Assembly (NCBI GenBank): GCA_032173965.1
Contig: CM063284.1
Coordinates: 65,718,863 to 65,782,862 of the forward strand
Direction: 5' to 3'
Length of the DNA stretch: 64,000 nucleotides
Origin: Sitta carolinensis
Lineage: Eukaryota; Chordata; Aves; Passeriformes; Sittidae
Within the stretch, counting starts at the first letter, position 1, and each line of letters begins with the position of its first letter. The notes under the pieces were generated by a model. It searched no databases. It was not told where the DNA came from and was given only the letters and a program-made list of their open reading frames with translations. The position numbers and the translations under genes were made by a program. Shown here one piece after another: positions 48,210 to 59,249 of the stretch.

Positions 48210-51200
48210 AGGATTGAAAGTTAGAACACAGTGGCTGGAATTGGTTGACATTCAGGAGATGGAGTTAGAGAAGGGAGGGGCTGTATTGCCAAACTCCCAC
48301 CTGAACACAGCTTTCTTTGCTGTCTCTTGGAACTTGGAAGCACAGTGAGTCCCAGCTTATACAGCTTGATGGAAGTTCTCTTTCAGAGCTGTGGCTCCCA
48401 GCTCCCTCTAAACCTTGTGTGACTACTTCACTATTGCAGGAAAATGCACTAGACTACTGCCAGAATGGAAGTCTGATGGGGATGATGCCATGTTTATTAT
48501 AAGGAAACAAGCCTGGCCCCTGTTAGCCTTGCCTGCTCTTCTAAGTGAGACTTCTTTTCTCTTGCACAGTGTGAACCAGTGCCACATTTTTGCTTGGCAC
48601 CTGGGGAGGGAGTGGGGACACCAGAAGGGAACTGCTGGCCACAGTGGCCATGTGTGTTTGGGTCACCTGAGGACTTGCAGGGGTCAGGCAGACATCAGTC
48701 AGATAAAATCTGTGTGCCCTGCCTTGTGCCTCTAAATGTTACACTCATGTTTAAATAACTCACAGGTCAGTTGTTTCTCTATTTTGAGCACATGGCAAAC
48801 CAGGCGGAGGCAGCTTGTAAAACGAGTGACTAATTTCCAGAGTTTTTTTTCTTTCCACTCCCTCTGCAGCATCTCTCTCTGAAGGTGGTCATGGGGCAAC
48901 CTTACCCTGGTGAGAGGAAATCAGAAAGCTGGGAGAACAGAAAATCATCCTTTATGCCTGTGAAGGCTTGGTGGAAGCTGTATTGGGTTGTGTTTTGGGG
49001 TTCTGGGATGTAGGGGGAAATTTTCCCCAGTACCCACAAGCTGGTGGAAGCCTTCTGCATCTTTTGGCCAGGGAAGCTTTCTGGAAGGGGTGCTGGTGCT
49101 GTGGGTCCCAGTGAGGTGTCTCCCATGGCTCCCAGTCAGGAAAGGGACAGATTTAGGGAGGGAGGACAGTCAGCATGGCTGCATGCAGAATCCTTACTCA
49201 CTCTGCTGCTTGTGCCATTGCTGCAGCTGCTGCCTGCAAAGTTTTTTTTGCTGGTGGTGGCGGAGTGCCTGAGGGGCAGTGGGGCACTCCTTCTTTGGCA
49301 GAGGGCTCCAGCTGTAGCTGCAGCTTTGCAGCAGAAGGGAAAAGGAGGGGGAGCAGAGGGAGAGATCACTAGGGCCAGGAGTGCGTGCACTGTTTTAGAC
49401 CTTTCCTCCCTTCACTGTGACCTCTGTCTTCCAGACATGGCTGCCTGCTTGCATTAATTACTCCTCACTCCCTAGATGCATTAGTTTCAAGCTACCTTTA
49501 GGGTTTAGAGTGCAGAAAACAACTGACCCAAGTTGAAAGCAATTAACAAACAGGTTATTCTAAATTAACAGCTTCTTTTAACCAGCTGTCCAGAACTGCT
49601 TTGTTTTTCTACAGCAAAATTATCAAGGCAATGCACCTCAATGAAAAGATGGATTGGGATTTCTTTTGTTATTGTACTGCCTTTTGCTTTTTTCCTTTTT
49701 TTCCCCTCTTTTAAACTTGTGCCAATTCAATACTAAGCACTTCCAGCTTGGATTTAAAAGGAGTGTTGAAACAGTGATTGCCTAAATGGATTGTAAATGG
49801 CATAGGATGTTGAGAAAGAGCAGTCCTTTTACTTCCATTGGCTATCTTGCACTACATCGCGATAGGTTTGTTTTTGGCACATTGAGATGCCAGTGCTTTC
49901 TTCAGGCGCTGATTTTTACTTTTTCTTTCCTTCCCTCTTCACACAGATGCTTTTTTGCATGGTTGCTTACTGACCTCTATGTTTCATGAGGCAGTGGATT
50001 TGCAGACAGGAGCAGGCTCAGCCCATACCCTGAGCCCAGCCAGGAGCCACGAGGACAGTGCAAAGCAAAGCTCAGGCTCACAGGCTTTGATTCCTGCAGG
50101 AGCTTGTTAGCTTGGCCTGGGTGCTCTGAAGACTTTTACTGCTTTCCTACTGGTAGAGAGTGTGAAGTGATTGAGCTGTTCCTAGAGATCTGAGAAGCAG
50201 AAAGTGCTGTTAAATCTTTTAATACTGTCAGAAAACTTGTTTTTTTTCTGTGGGTTTTTCTATTAGGACTATATTACCTCTAAGGATGTTAACAGGAGGA
50301 ACTTGCTTCAGTCATTTTGAGGCTCTTTCAAAATACACTGGCCTTGGTTGTCCACCTCAGCTCAATAATATGCCTGCTGATGCAGCTTCAAGACTTTAAA
50401 CCCCCTTAAGTCAGATTGAATTTTGGTCTTAGGGTGATACAAGGTCATCTTGACTGATTGATCTCAGCCCTGAGAAATATTTCCCAAGCGTGTTTAGCCC
50501 AGACCTACTCCTTAATTTTTCTTCCACAAGTTTCACTGATGTTCCCTTTTGCAATGCTGAATAAGTTTTGCATCTTCTTTGGTGCATCTTCTTTCCAGTC
50601 TTTCACATTGTTGTGCTTTTCTTAGCTATTGTGTGAACCAGAAACAATTCCCAGGGTGCAGCTGGACATTTACATAGGAGAGCATTTCTGAAAATAATTG
50701 CCCCCTCAATGTTAGCACCCTTCCAAGTTAAGCTTGGTAATACTCAAAGTAAGTCTTGACTAGTTTTGGTGCAAAACTGAGCAGTTTTGCCTAGCCTATC
50801 CTCAGCAATAATTTTTTGTCAGCTTCTTGAATAGTTTTAATTTCTTTGTAAGAGAATGTCTGTTTGGTTTTTTTTTTGTTTGTTTGTTTTGTTTTTATTT
50901 TTTTTCCAGCTTTTCATCTCTCTTGGTTAGTTCTGCAAGCCCTCCAAGCTATTCTGTGGCTGTTTTGTATGAAGTCCCTCCAAACTGCCATTAGTTTTTG
51001 TTTACACAAAACACAGAATTGAGCATGTTTTTTCTATAATAGACTGCACCCAATCAATATAGATAAAAACCATTACTTCCCTGTTACTTGATGTCTCTGT
51101 GTATGCAGCCTAAAATTGTAGTGACCTTTTTTGCTGTCAGACTGCATTGTGGACTCATGTCTAATTTATTATCTGTTACTGACCCTCAGTCTCTCCTACC

Positions 51201-53370
51201 CATTGCTGCTTTCTAGGTTTGTGTGGTCTGGAGATTTTTTTCTTTCTTATTAAGAAAAAATGTAGCCGTATTGTATTTTTTCCAAGTTGAGCTTAATCTT
51301 GCAAATGTTCTGTTTGCAGGTTCAGTCTCTCCATATCTCAGCTGTTTCTGTGCCCTCACTAGTTTTCCATCTCTTGTGGATTTTGTAGTCTCTGTAAATT
51401 TTATTTAAAGGAATTGTAGCCTTTTGACATGATTCCATTAGAAGAAATGAAAGGTTTCATTGCCCTGCATATGTCTCATTACAAGTTTTTTGTTTGCATC
51501 TATTACATATACGCATCAACAGCATGTTTAGCCAGTGCTGATAAGAGGAAGCTGAGTGACAGGCAACCTATGGGCAGGTGAATTCTTGGCTCGGTGGTGG
51601 CCAAGTCCCTTTGTATGGGTGAGATCACCTGGAACAGTGTAAAAGAGGAGATGACGAGCAGGGTGGTGTGCTAGAGAACTCCTGTGGGACAGAAATCCAA
51701 AGGTCTGGCATGGAACTACAAAGAGATGCTGAAAGACAAACTGGAACACCTATAGAAAGACAGGGAAGTATGGAGCAGCTCACAGTGATGGAGGGATATG
51801 TTTAGTTGAAAGGAGAAGTCTTACCTGTCATGTGTTCTTAATTCAGTGTTTGCTGATGCAGCTCATACCTCGAGGTGAAGACAAAGCAAACACGTGTCTT
51901 GTTGATGTGCTTTCACTGCTTTCACATAAGTTGCCTTATGGTAGCTTTCCATAGCACAGCCTGTCTACAGTTAGGAAGGCAAGGGGTCTCTGGGGAATAT
52001 GAGTTATCCAAATTTTCATTCTAGAAAATCCACAAAGAAAAGGAAATTATTTTCACCATGTCTTCACTCAGAAAAGGATGCATTATTCTTTATGAGTAAA
52101 ACAGGTATTAAATATATGGATTAATTTGAACCTTGCATGCAGGTTCCACTGGCAAGTTTCAGTAGACTCCCTCTGAGTCAGTAACAGGGAGGGGAAAGGA
52201 ATCTCCAAATAACTGTGTTCTGAAATAATTTGATTTCTTGCAGCTCTAGTAATATGGAAGGTGTATTTAAACATGGGTATCAAGATGAAAGAACCTGCAA
52301 CTTGGAAGTATTTATTCGGCAGTTTAACAAATGCTGAGTGATTTCTCTGATTTCCTGGCAGTGCTTGGATTAAAAGTTGTTGACTGAGCTAGAAAAGATA
52401 TTGACCTCATACCGCTGATCTTGGGGAAGCTATGGTCAGCGTGTGCCAGCTCAGGATCTGGTCATAAGAGTGCAAATTACTCTAGCTTTATGCTTGGCAT
52501 GTCAGTTTTGCTCTTCATCTGCCTGCTATTAAGGTCAGTGGTACTAAACCGTAGGGTCTGTGGCCTGTGCAGTACATCCAGCAGTACCACTGTGTATAAT
52601 GAATGTTTACGTGAAACATGCTCATGTTATCAATTAGCTTAGGTTTGCTTCTCTGGCTTTTCTTCACATTGTTATCACTGTGCAGATTTGATGAGCAGAG
52701 CTGTTAACACACACAAAAAAACCCCAAACGTGAACCAAAAAATACATCAACCCAAAACAAAAAAAAGGCATCATGAAAAAAAATAATGAGTTAGGGAAAG
52801 GAAGGCATTGTCCTAGGTCTGGACTTTTAAAGTTCCCCAGAAATTCCTAGGGATGTAAGAAAAAGGTTATGATCTTAAGTAAGTAAAACTGATTTTTGAC
52901 AGTTTGATATCTGCTCAGCAGTGTTTTCTGAGTTGTCTAAGCTTGCTATCCTACTTCACAAAATACGAAGGCCCTGTACCAGTAGCACGTGCTGAGCATG
53001 CCATATGACTACGGTGAACATGCTAAGGGTCTTATGATCAGCAGCTGGAGGAACTACTCTTTCAGGTTTTGCTTCTATTCATCTCCATTATGGAAATAAG
53101 GGGCTAACTTCATCCTGGGTGTCACTCTAAACCTTTCATGCACCTGAAGATATCTGTCCCATCTTCTTGAGCTGTGATTGCTGAATAATTTGGTGGAGGT
53201 ATTTACACCTGCATCTCTAGGTGTCTGATGAGAGACAATGTGCAATCAGGCAGACCCGGATAGTACTCTGAAACTGTGTCAGGTGCTGGGTTTTTGTTTG
53301 ATCCAGTGCCTAGTTAGCACCTTCCTGCTTTCCCCAGAAAAATTTTTGATCACATCTGTGCAAGCTTTGG
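48210..53370. other. unique non-coding stretch
   Basis: No gene recognised. A GC-rich patch at 48960-49430 carries antisense-overlapping open frames (137 codons plus, 84 minus) without domains. A T/G low-complexity tract of (TTTG)n type lies at 50862-50908 and ends in ttttttccag, resembling a splice acceptor with no plausible exon behind it. A/C-rich low-complexity sequence occupies 52710-52790. Confidence 0.55.
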
Positions 53371-53374
53371 GTGG

Positions 53375-53394
53375 AAAAAAAAAAAAAAAAAAAA
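53375..53394 (+). repeat. A20 homopolymer
   Basis: 20 uninterrupted A, followed by ggaagc. A minority A-run on the plus strand. Confidence 0.9.
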
Positions 53395-54483
53395 GGAAGC
53401 AAGACAGTGAAACTGGATCTTATTTTTTTCTGAAAATAAATTTCAAGTGTTTTCTTCCAGTGGTAGAGGTGCATGCATGCGACTGTAGTTTGTGGTATCT
53501 CACGTCTGCTAAAAATGGGGGCCCTGAGACCATAAATACAGTTAATATTTCTACAAAGTAAGGTTCATATAAGATGGCCTAATTTTGATCTCATTTATTC
53601 CTGATGTTAGGCTGCTTACATTCCATGGAGTTGGTGATTTACTCTGGAGTAAATAGCTGAATTAATTCCAGCTGTCTGTGATGCACTGGGAAGCACAATG
53701 GGATGTAATGACCGAACGAGAGATTTCGGTTACTGAAGCTATACTTTGTGCATGACTTATGATGGACATTGTACCTCACATCCTGTGACTGGGAAGGGTG
53801 CAGGATCCATTTTCGTGCAAAGTGTGTGACTTGTACCGAATTATTACAGGTAGATTTATGGTACAGATAAGAGACTGAAAGGAAACACTATGTCAGAAAT
53901 GAATTAGAAGTCAAGAAGGAAAAAGAAATGTAAAACACTTGGGCAGCCCTGTATCTTTTTAATATTTTAAATAGAAAAATCATATTTCACTTGCTCAGGT
54001 CCTTGGTCTAGGGAAGGTACTTAAACCAATTCTTAAATTTATCATGGGCATGTATGTACTTGGAGCACAACTTTTTCTCTAGTGCTTTCCAGGGATTGGG
54101 TTTAAGATTTCAGGGGAATGGTGTGAGCAGCATGAATTTTTATCATCTACAAACAGCAGTTATTAAGGAATAATTCATATTTCTTTCACCTCTTGTACTC
54201 TTTATACATGTGCAAAGCGTACCAAACAGGAAGGTTTATTTTGTAGGGTAATTGCATGGCATGTACTGCTGTCAGGAACAGATGAGCAGAATATCTGCTC
54301 AAATTAAAGCTTGGTTGGAAGTGCTTGTGTGTGTTGATGAGAATTAGGCAGGCTGAGTTTTGTTGGTTTGGATAATTGTGAAAAATTGAATTTCAGCTAA
54401 TATGAGATGGAAGCATATCTTCCTAGCTTCCCATAAGGACCTAAAGGAGCCAGTTCTGCACTAAGTTCAAAGCACTCATATTT

Positions 54484-54502
54484 TATATATATATATATAT
54501 AT

Positions 54503-54536
<34 letters not shown>
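54484..54536 (+). repeat. (TA)10 followed by T32
   Basis: A TA dinucleotide repeat at 54484-54503 runs, after a single A, into 32 uninterrupted T (54505-54536). Likely hypervariable in length. The (TA)n part can extrude as a cruciform. Confidence 0.9.
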
Positions 54537-54537
<1 letters not shown>

Positions 54538-56520
54538 TGGAAACATTAACCAAAATGCAAACAAATTCTGAAGATCTATAGTGAAGAAGACTATCAAGGG
54601 AAAATCAGCTCCTCTGCAGTAAATTTTACAGTGGTCCTTCTGCTAATGGAAATCATATGCCTCTTCCAAGACCAGGGAAAGGAATTTCATCTCATATGTT
54701 CTAGTTCATTTTATTTATGACCTCTGTTATAGATATTCAGGCCCTTTTTCCTAATGTAGTATGTGCCTCCAATTGCATACCAATGACATCTACTTGCCAT
54801 ATTTGTGACAAATTGCAATCAGTGGAAATCAAGAATTTATCCCTGATTATTACCAGGAACGTCCATAAAATAACCATTGTCAATATGGAGAGCATATTTA
54901 TGTTTGCATTATATTTTCTGGGATTTGAGGATATGAGCAGGTCCTTTCCTTTCCCAAGTCCCTCTTAAGCCATCCCAGATCAGTACCACTGGGTAGGAGG
55001 TGTGGGTAGCCTAGAGCTACATTATTACTGACCTGCTGGCCTGGATGCATTGGCTACTGGTTTGCCAGTTGTTGTCAGAAAGAGTGAATTATGGCCGAAT
55101 TGTGATTGAATGAAAACATTACCATGAGTCTTTCCCTCCTGAACAGGTGTTGCATTTTATGAAATGTGTAGCAATGCAATGTTTCCTGAGACATCAGCTC
55201 CTCTTTTGGATTTGGTGAAACTGGGCCTGGATTAATGGACAGATGGGGAAATGAGAAAGTATTTAGTAGACAGGCAAAGTGAGATCTTTTTCTCAAAGAA
55301 AATGTGCAGATTACTTTTTTTGATTTTTCCTAAACTGTGGCATGCTAAGAAAGTCATGATGATAAAAAATGCTAAAAAGGGATCACTCCTGTTTGTTTAC
55401 TGTAAATTATTCTCTCGACTTAAGTCAGAGCATAATGCGCTTGAATGACTGTACCTCCCACGCTGTGCTGCTCTTAGTGGAAATAGGCTTGCAAGGAGAT
55501 GTTCTACTTTCCCAGTTTCATTTTCTCTTCTAAGTGCAAGCCTTTGTTAAATCTAAAAGCTGTTGTAGACTGTTTTTTATGAGGGATATAAGAAGTTAGG
55601 GTTTGCAGAGGCCAATTAGTTCTGCTCCATCTCTCTGCCAGTGCAGAGTTGTAGCGTACAAAGTAATTTCTAGTGCTTTGTCTAGCTAATTTTTAACGTG
55701 GGCATGTAGCATTTTCACAGTTCAACAAAAGTCTTTTCCCCCTGATGTTCAGCCTAAAGTGTTCTCTTTCTTGCTTTCATCCCATGACCCCTTGTTATAC
55801 TGCCATGTACCATGCACAGCAACTTGATTTGCTTTTTGGTGTTCACAGCATGTAGGTACGTGTGGAAGGTTGTTGTATTTTGGCTGTATAGTCTTTCTTT
55901 TTAGAAAAGGGAAGTCAGAAATATACACCATTGAACCCCCACTATGTGCTGTGCAATCAGTTACACTGCTTGGAGGAGCACTGGTGACACTTTGAAGGCT
56001 TAACAAGTCACTTTGTTGCACTGAGCTGCTTTTTTTCATGTATTATTCCATGTTCTCCTCACCCCGTGCTCACAGTAGGAGCCAGCCTTTTTGTAGCCTC
56101 TCCTTATTTGAATTCTTTCTCTTTTAGCTACCCAACTCCATAATAAACTGTAACAAGGCAAAGATGTACACATAGTAAATCGCTTCTTTTGGCGGAGAAG
56201 GAAAGTTTGTGCTTTCTTTCATAATCCTTTTTTATGTATTCCAAATTAATTTGTTTCCACAGCTTTTCTCCTTTGTATGTGTGTGTGTTTATTTTTTTTT
56301 TTCCTTCTTTTTAAATGAAGCTATTGTCTGTTACCCTGGAGAACTGCTGTCCCATACACACTGTGCTGAAGATATCTGCTCAGCCTTGCATAACCTGCCT
56401 TCTTTATCAACGCCATTGCCTCTGCTTAGCGTTAAAAGGATATAGCCAGAACTAATTTGGCTAAAATGCAGCCTCCAAATTCCTGTGAGACTTAGAAGTT
56501 GTGGAGGTTGGTGTTTTGTT

Positions 56521-56564
56521 GCGGTTTTTTTTGTTTGTTTGTTTTTATTTTGTTTTTTTTTTTT
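56521..56564 (+). repeat. (TTTG)n / T-rich low-complexity tract
   Basis: T8, then (GTTT)3, TTATTTTG and T12, immediately upstream of the candidate LTR. A simple repeat only. Confidence 0.85.
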
Positions 56565-56589
56565 CCAACACAGCTGGGTAGAAACCATA

Positions 56590-57165
56590 TGTGTAGAGGA
56601 CCAGAAGGAACAGGTGCTTCAGCCCTGGAAAGGAAAATTCAGTCCGGGAGGAATACCCCTCTGAGACCCAGGGGGAAAGGGCCATCTGCCCTAAGGTCTC
56701 TGTAAGCACAAGTTCATTTGTTGAACTCTATTGGTTGTTGTAGTTGGTGCCACTCAAAGTGGCTTGGTTCATCCCTGTTCACCTTAGTTCAACCCTGTTT
56801 CCTTATATGTACCTCCCTACAATGTTCTCCCTTTCCCTGAACCCTGTTGGTCCCAGTTTTCCTCAGTACTCCACCCCTTGTCCTGCCCTGCTAACCCTTT
56901 GGTCAGCCGGCTGGCTGCCCCTCCTCTGCGCCAGTTTTACCTGCCCCTATTGGCCCTTGACCCTCAGGTGCACCCTCGCATTCCCATATAAAATCCCATG
57001 TTTTCCCCTTCACTTTTCTTTTTCCCTGGATTTCCTTGTAGCCAATGAAGTGCTCTTGGATCTCTATATTGAGACCCATCATTTTTGCCTTTATCACTGG
57101 CTACCTTAAAAGTGTCTGTCAAATTCTGCACCTGTGGGTCGCTCGCCAGGTTCACTGAAGTCAGA
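56590..57165 (+). mobile_element. candidate solo LTR of an endogenous retrovirus-like element
   Basis: The block has the architecture of a retroviral LTR. ATTGG (inverted CCAAT) is at 56949-56953 and TATAAAA at 56987-56993, with about 33 bp between them. A pyrimidine-rich stretch follows, then AATGAAG near 57045, readable as a degraded AATAAA signal about 55 bp after the TATA. A C-rich U3-like region upstream has a direct repeat GTTCAnCCCTGTT with a 20-bp period (56767-56779, 56787-56799). Start and end are uncertain: the start could be TGTGTAG near 56588 or TGTAAGC at 56701, and the end lies around 57130-57175. I found no target-site duplication, primer-binding site or internal gag/pol/env sequence. 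It could instead be an ordinary promoter. Confidence 0.45.
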
Positions 57166-57597
57166 AGCGCTTTGCATATGCAGTATTTCAAATAGATATT
57201 TTAAGCAAATACAAAGAGCAAATAGAAATTCTACCTTTAACACTGGCCTACTGCACTGTCTATTTGAAGATGACAACAAAGGCAAGTAAAGCTGATTGTT
57301 TTACAGAAGACATCTACAGAAAGGAAACAAACCATGCTCATAAAACTACCTTCCCTTCCCTCATGTTTGCAAAATGCATTGTCCTTAGCAGCTTTGCATC
57401 TAACAATACTGCTCATTTGGAAGGATCCTCTTGTCACGATTTTACTGCCTTTACTGTGAAATGGAAATGGATCAAGGAACACTGGTTTAATGTGTAGTCA
57501 TCTTGAATGAAGAGGTTGGGTCAGGTACCTCTTTTGTAAACCCAAGTCCAGTAATAGGTGGCAAAAGGCTGACTTTTAAAGAGAGGACCCATTCATA

Positions 57598-58047
57598 GGG
57601 AGTGAGTCCAGTGGAGGGCAACACAGGTGATGAGGGGACTGGAACACCTCCCTTATGAGAAAAGGCTAAGGAAGTTGGTCCTGTACAGCCTCAAGAAGAG
57701 GTGACTGAGAGAAGACTTTATCAGTGTCTATCAGAATCTGAAGGGAGGGTGCCTAGAGAATGGGTACAGGCTCTTCTTGGTAGTGCTGAGCAATAGCACA
57801 AGAGGCAATGGGCAGAAACTGATGAACGGAAAGTTCCACCTGATTATGAGGAAAAACTTTACTGTGCAAGTGACAGAGAACTGGAGCAGATTGCCTGGAG
57901 AAGTTGTGGAGTCTCCCTCACTGGAGAAATTCCAGAATCATCTGAATGTGATCCTGTCTATGTGCACTGGGATGACTGCTTGAGCAGGGAGGTTGGACTG
58001 GATGAGCCCTCTGAGGTCCCTTCCCACCTGACCTATTCTGTGAAAGA
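57598..58047 (+). mobile_element. CR1-type LINE 3' fragment, plus orientation
   Basis: About 450 bp follow the CR1 3' region closely. Landmarks are 'ccagtggagggcaacacagg', 'cttatgagaaaaggcta', 'tatcagtgtctatcagaatc', 'acaagaggcaatgggcag', 'gaaagttccacctgattatg', 'gttgtggagtctccctcact' and 'gaggttggactggatgagcc', then the terminal 'ttcccacctgacctattctgtg'. The 5' end is truncated. An open frame at 57777-57983 is internal to the repeat and not a gene. It is one of the better preserved copies in the window. Confidence 0.93.
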
Positions 58048-58854
58048 AAAAGAAGTTTCTAGCACAACTTGAATGATCGGTATGGCTTAGAAAGTTATCC
58101 CAAGAGCCTGCTTCAGATGTGCGGTTTGAAGATAAAATGCAATACTGTCAATTCTTGTCTTCATTTTGTGGTAACAGACTTAGGTGTTACATCTGTTCTT
58201 GCTTCTAGGGTTTCAAAATGTTAATGTCTTGCTACTGAATGAGTAAATTAAGTCACTGAGTTTTTACCCCTTGCAAAATGTGGGGAATTTTAATGCAGAC
58301 TTATTGTTCCCTTAGCAGGGTAGAACTGAGAGTCATAAGTTGTCTTAAATAAGAGATCATCTGTCCCAATGCTTGTTGCCCATTGTTTAACTAAAACCTT
58401 TGGACTTGACTGAGGAAAAAAGACCTGGTCACAGTGCTTGATTTTTAAGATAACCAAGCTGCTGTTTCTCAGAGGTGGGGTGTAAATTTCTTTTAAAGTT
58501 TTATCTGAAGCATCAGTGAATGTCACTTTTAGAAGTGACTATCATTTTTCCAGATGAGTTATGCTATAAAATGACGGACGTGCAAGACACTAGGAAACAG
58601 GCTTGCAGTTGTTTTGGTTTGTTATCCAGAAGAGGACGAGAAGGGGCACTCCTGGCCACCTGTCTAGGCTCCCAGTGCAGTTTTCACAGTCAAACTCAAA
58701 GGAAAGGTGCTGTGGTCTTTCAAAATGAGGGAGGCATTTAACAAAGAGTGAACGAATCTTTTGGTGAGTTTGTAAGGAAGTTAAATCCCAACCTGGTGGT
58801 TGCATTGTACACTGCTTAGGATGATGGCCAGATAAATGCCTCAGCTGATGGAGC

Positions 58855-59130
58855 ACTTATAAATTTCACCAGGTCCTCAAAGCATTTCCCCCTGCTGATT
58901 AGCATTATTTCTGCCTTGTCCAGGCTGAGCAGCAGCCAGCTGGCCTTCTTCCAGAAACCAATTTCTGCCAGACATTGTTTGAGGTTGCCAGCAGCTGTGT
59001 CTGGGTCAAGAGGGAAGGAGACAGAGAGCTGGGTGTCATCAGTGCACTGATGGCAGTGCAGCATGTACCGCTTTGCAGATGCCCTGCAGCGGCTGATGAA
59101 CCGGGGAGGTGGATGGAAGTGAACGCAGCA
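58855..59130 (-). pseudogene. decayed LINE reverse-transcriptase fragment (non-LTR, CR1/L2-like clade)
   Basis: A minus-strand open frame (59244 to 58816, 142 codons) contains a stretch matching the core of non-LTR reverse transcriptases. HQCTDDTQLSVSF at residues 65-77 corresponds to the catalytic block 'YADDTQLYLSF', followed by LKQCLAEIGFW and LSLDKAEIMLI, equivalent to 'LN.CL..I..W...N.L.LN..KTE.LL'. The two catalytic Asp are kept, but the preceding Tyr-Ala are changed to Cys-Thr. The N-terminal palm and fingers regions are not recognisable. It is a fragment of an old LINE and not a functional gene. The clade is uncertain: it is more L2/CR1-like than RTE-like by this block. Unusually, no stop or obvious frameshift interrupts the readable part. 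Confidence 0.6.
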
Positions 59131-59249
59131 GGAAAATCCGAGGATGCGCAGCCGCCCAGCAAAACATTTGAAAGAGCATAGCATTTCACGTGGAGGTGTG
59201 GGGGAATGTCTTAGATTTCTTTCTGTGGATTTTTTTGTGCTCATTGGAG

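Noticed and set aside
50862..50908. T/G-rich tract ending in ttttttttccag, resembling a splice acceptor
   Set aside because: Nothing behind it looks like an exon and no donor is seen nearby; it is (TTTG)n low-complexity DNA.
51528..51780. Moderately GC-rich block with a 73-codon minus frame, considered as a possible old transposon fragment
   Set aside because: It does not match any transposon terminus or protein motif I can recognise, so it is left unassigned.
57777..57983. 68-codon plus-strand frame
   Set aside because: Entirely inside a CR1 3' fragment; it is repeat sequence.
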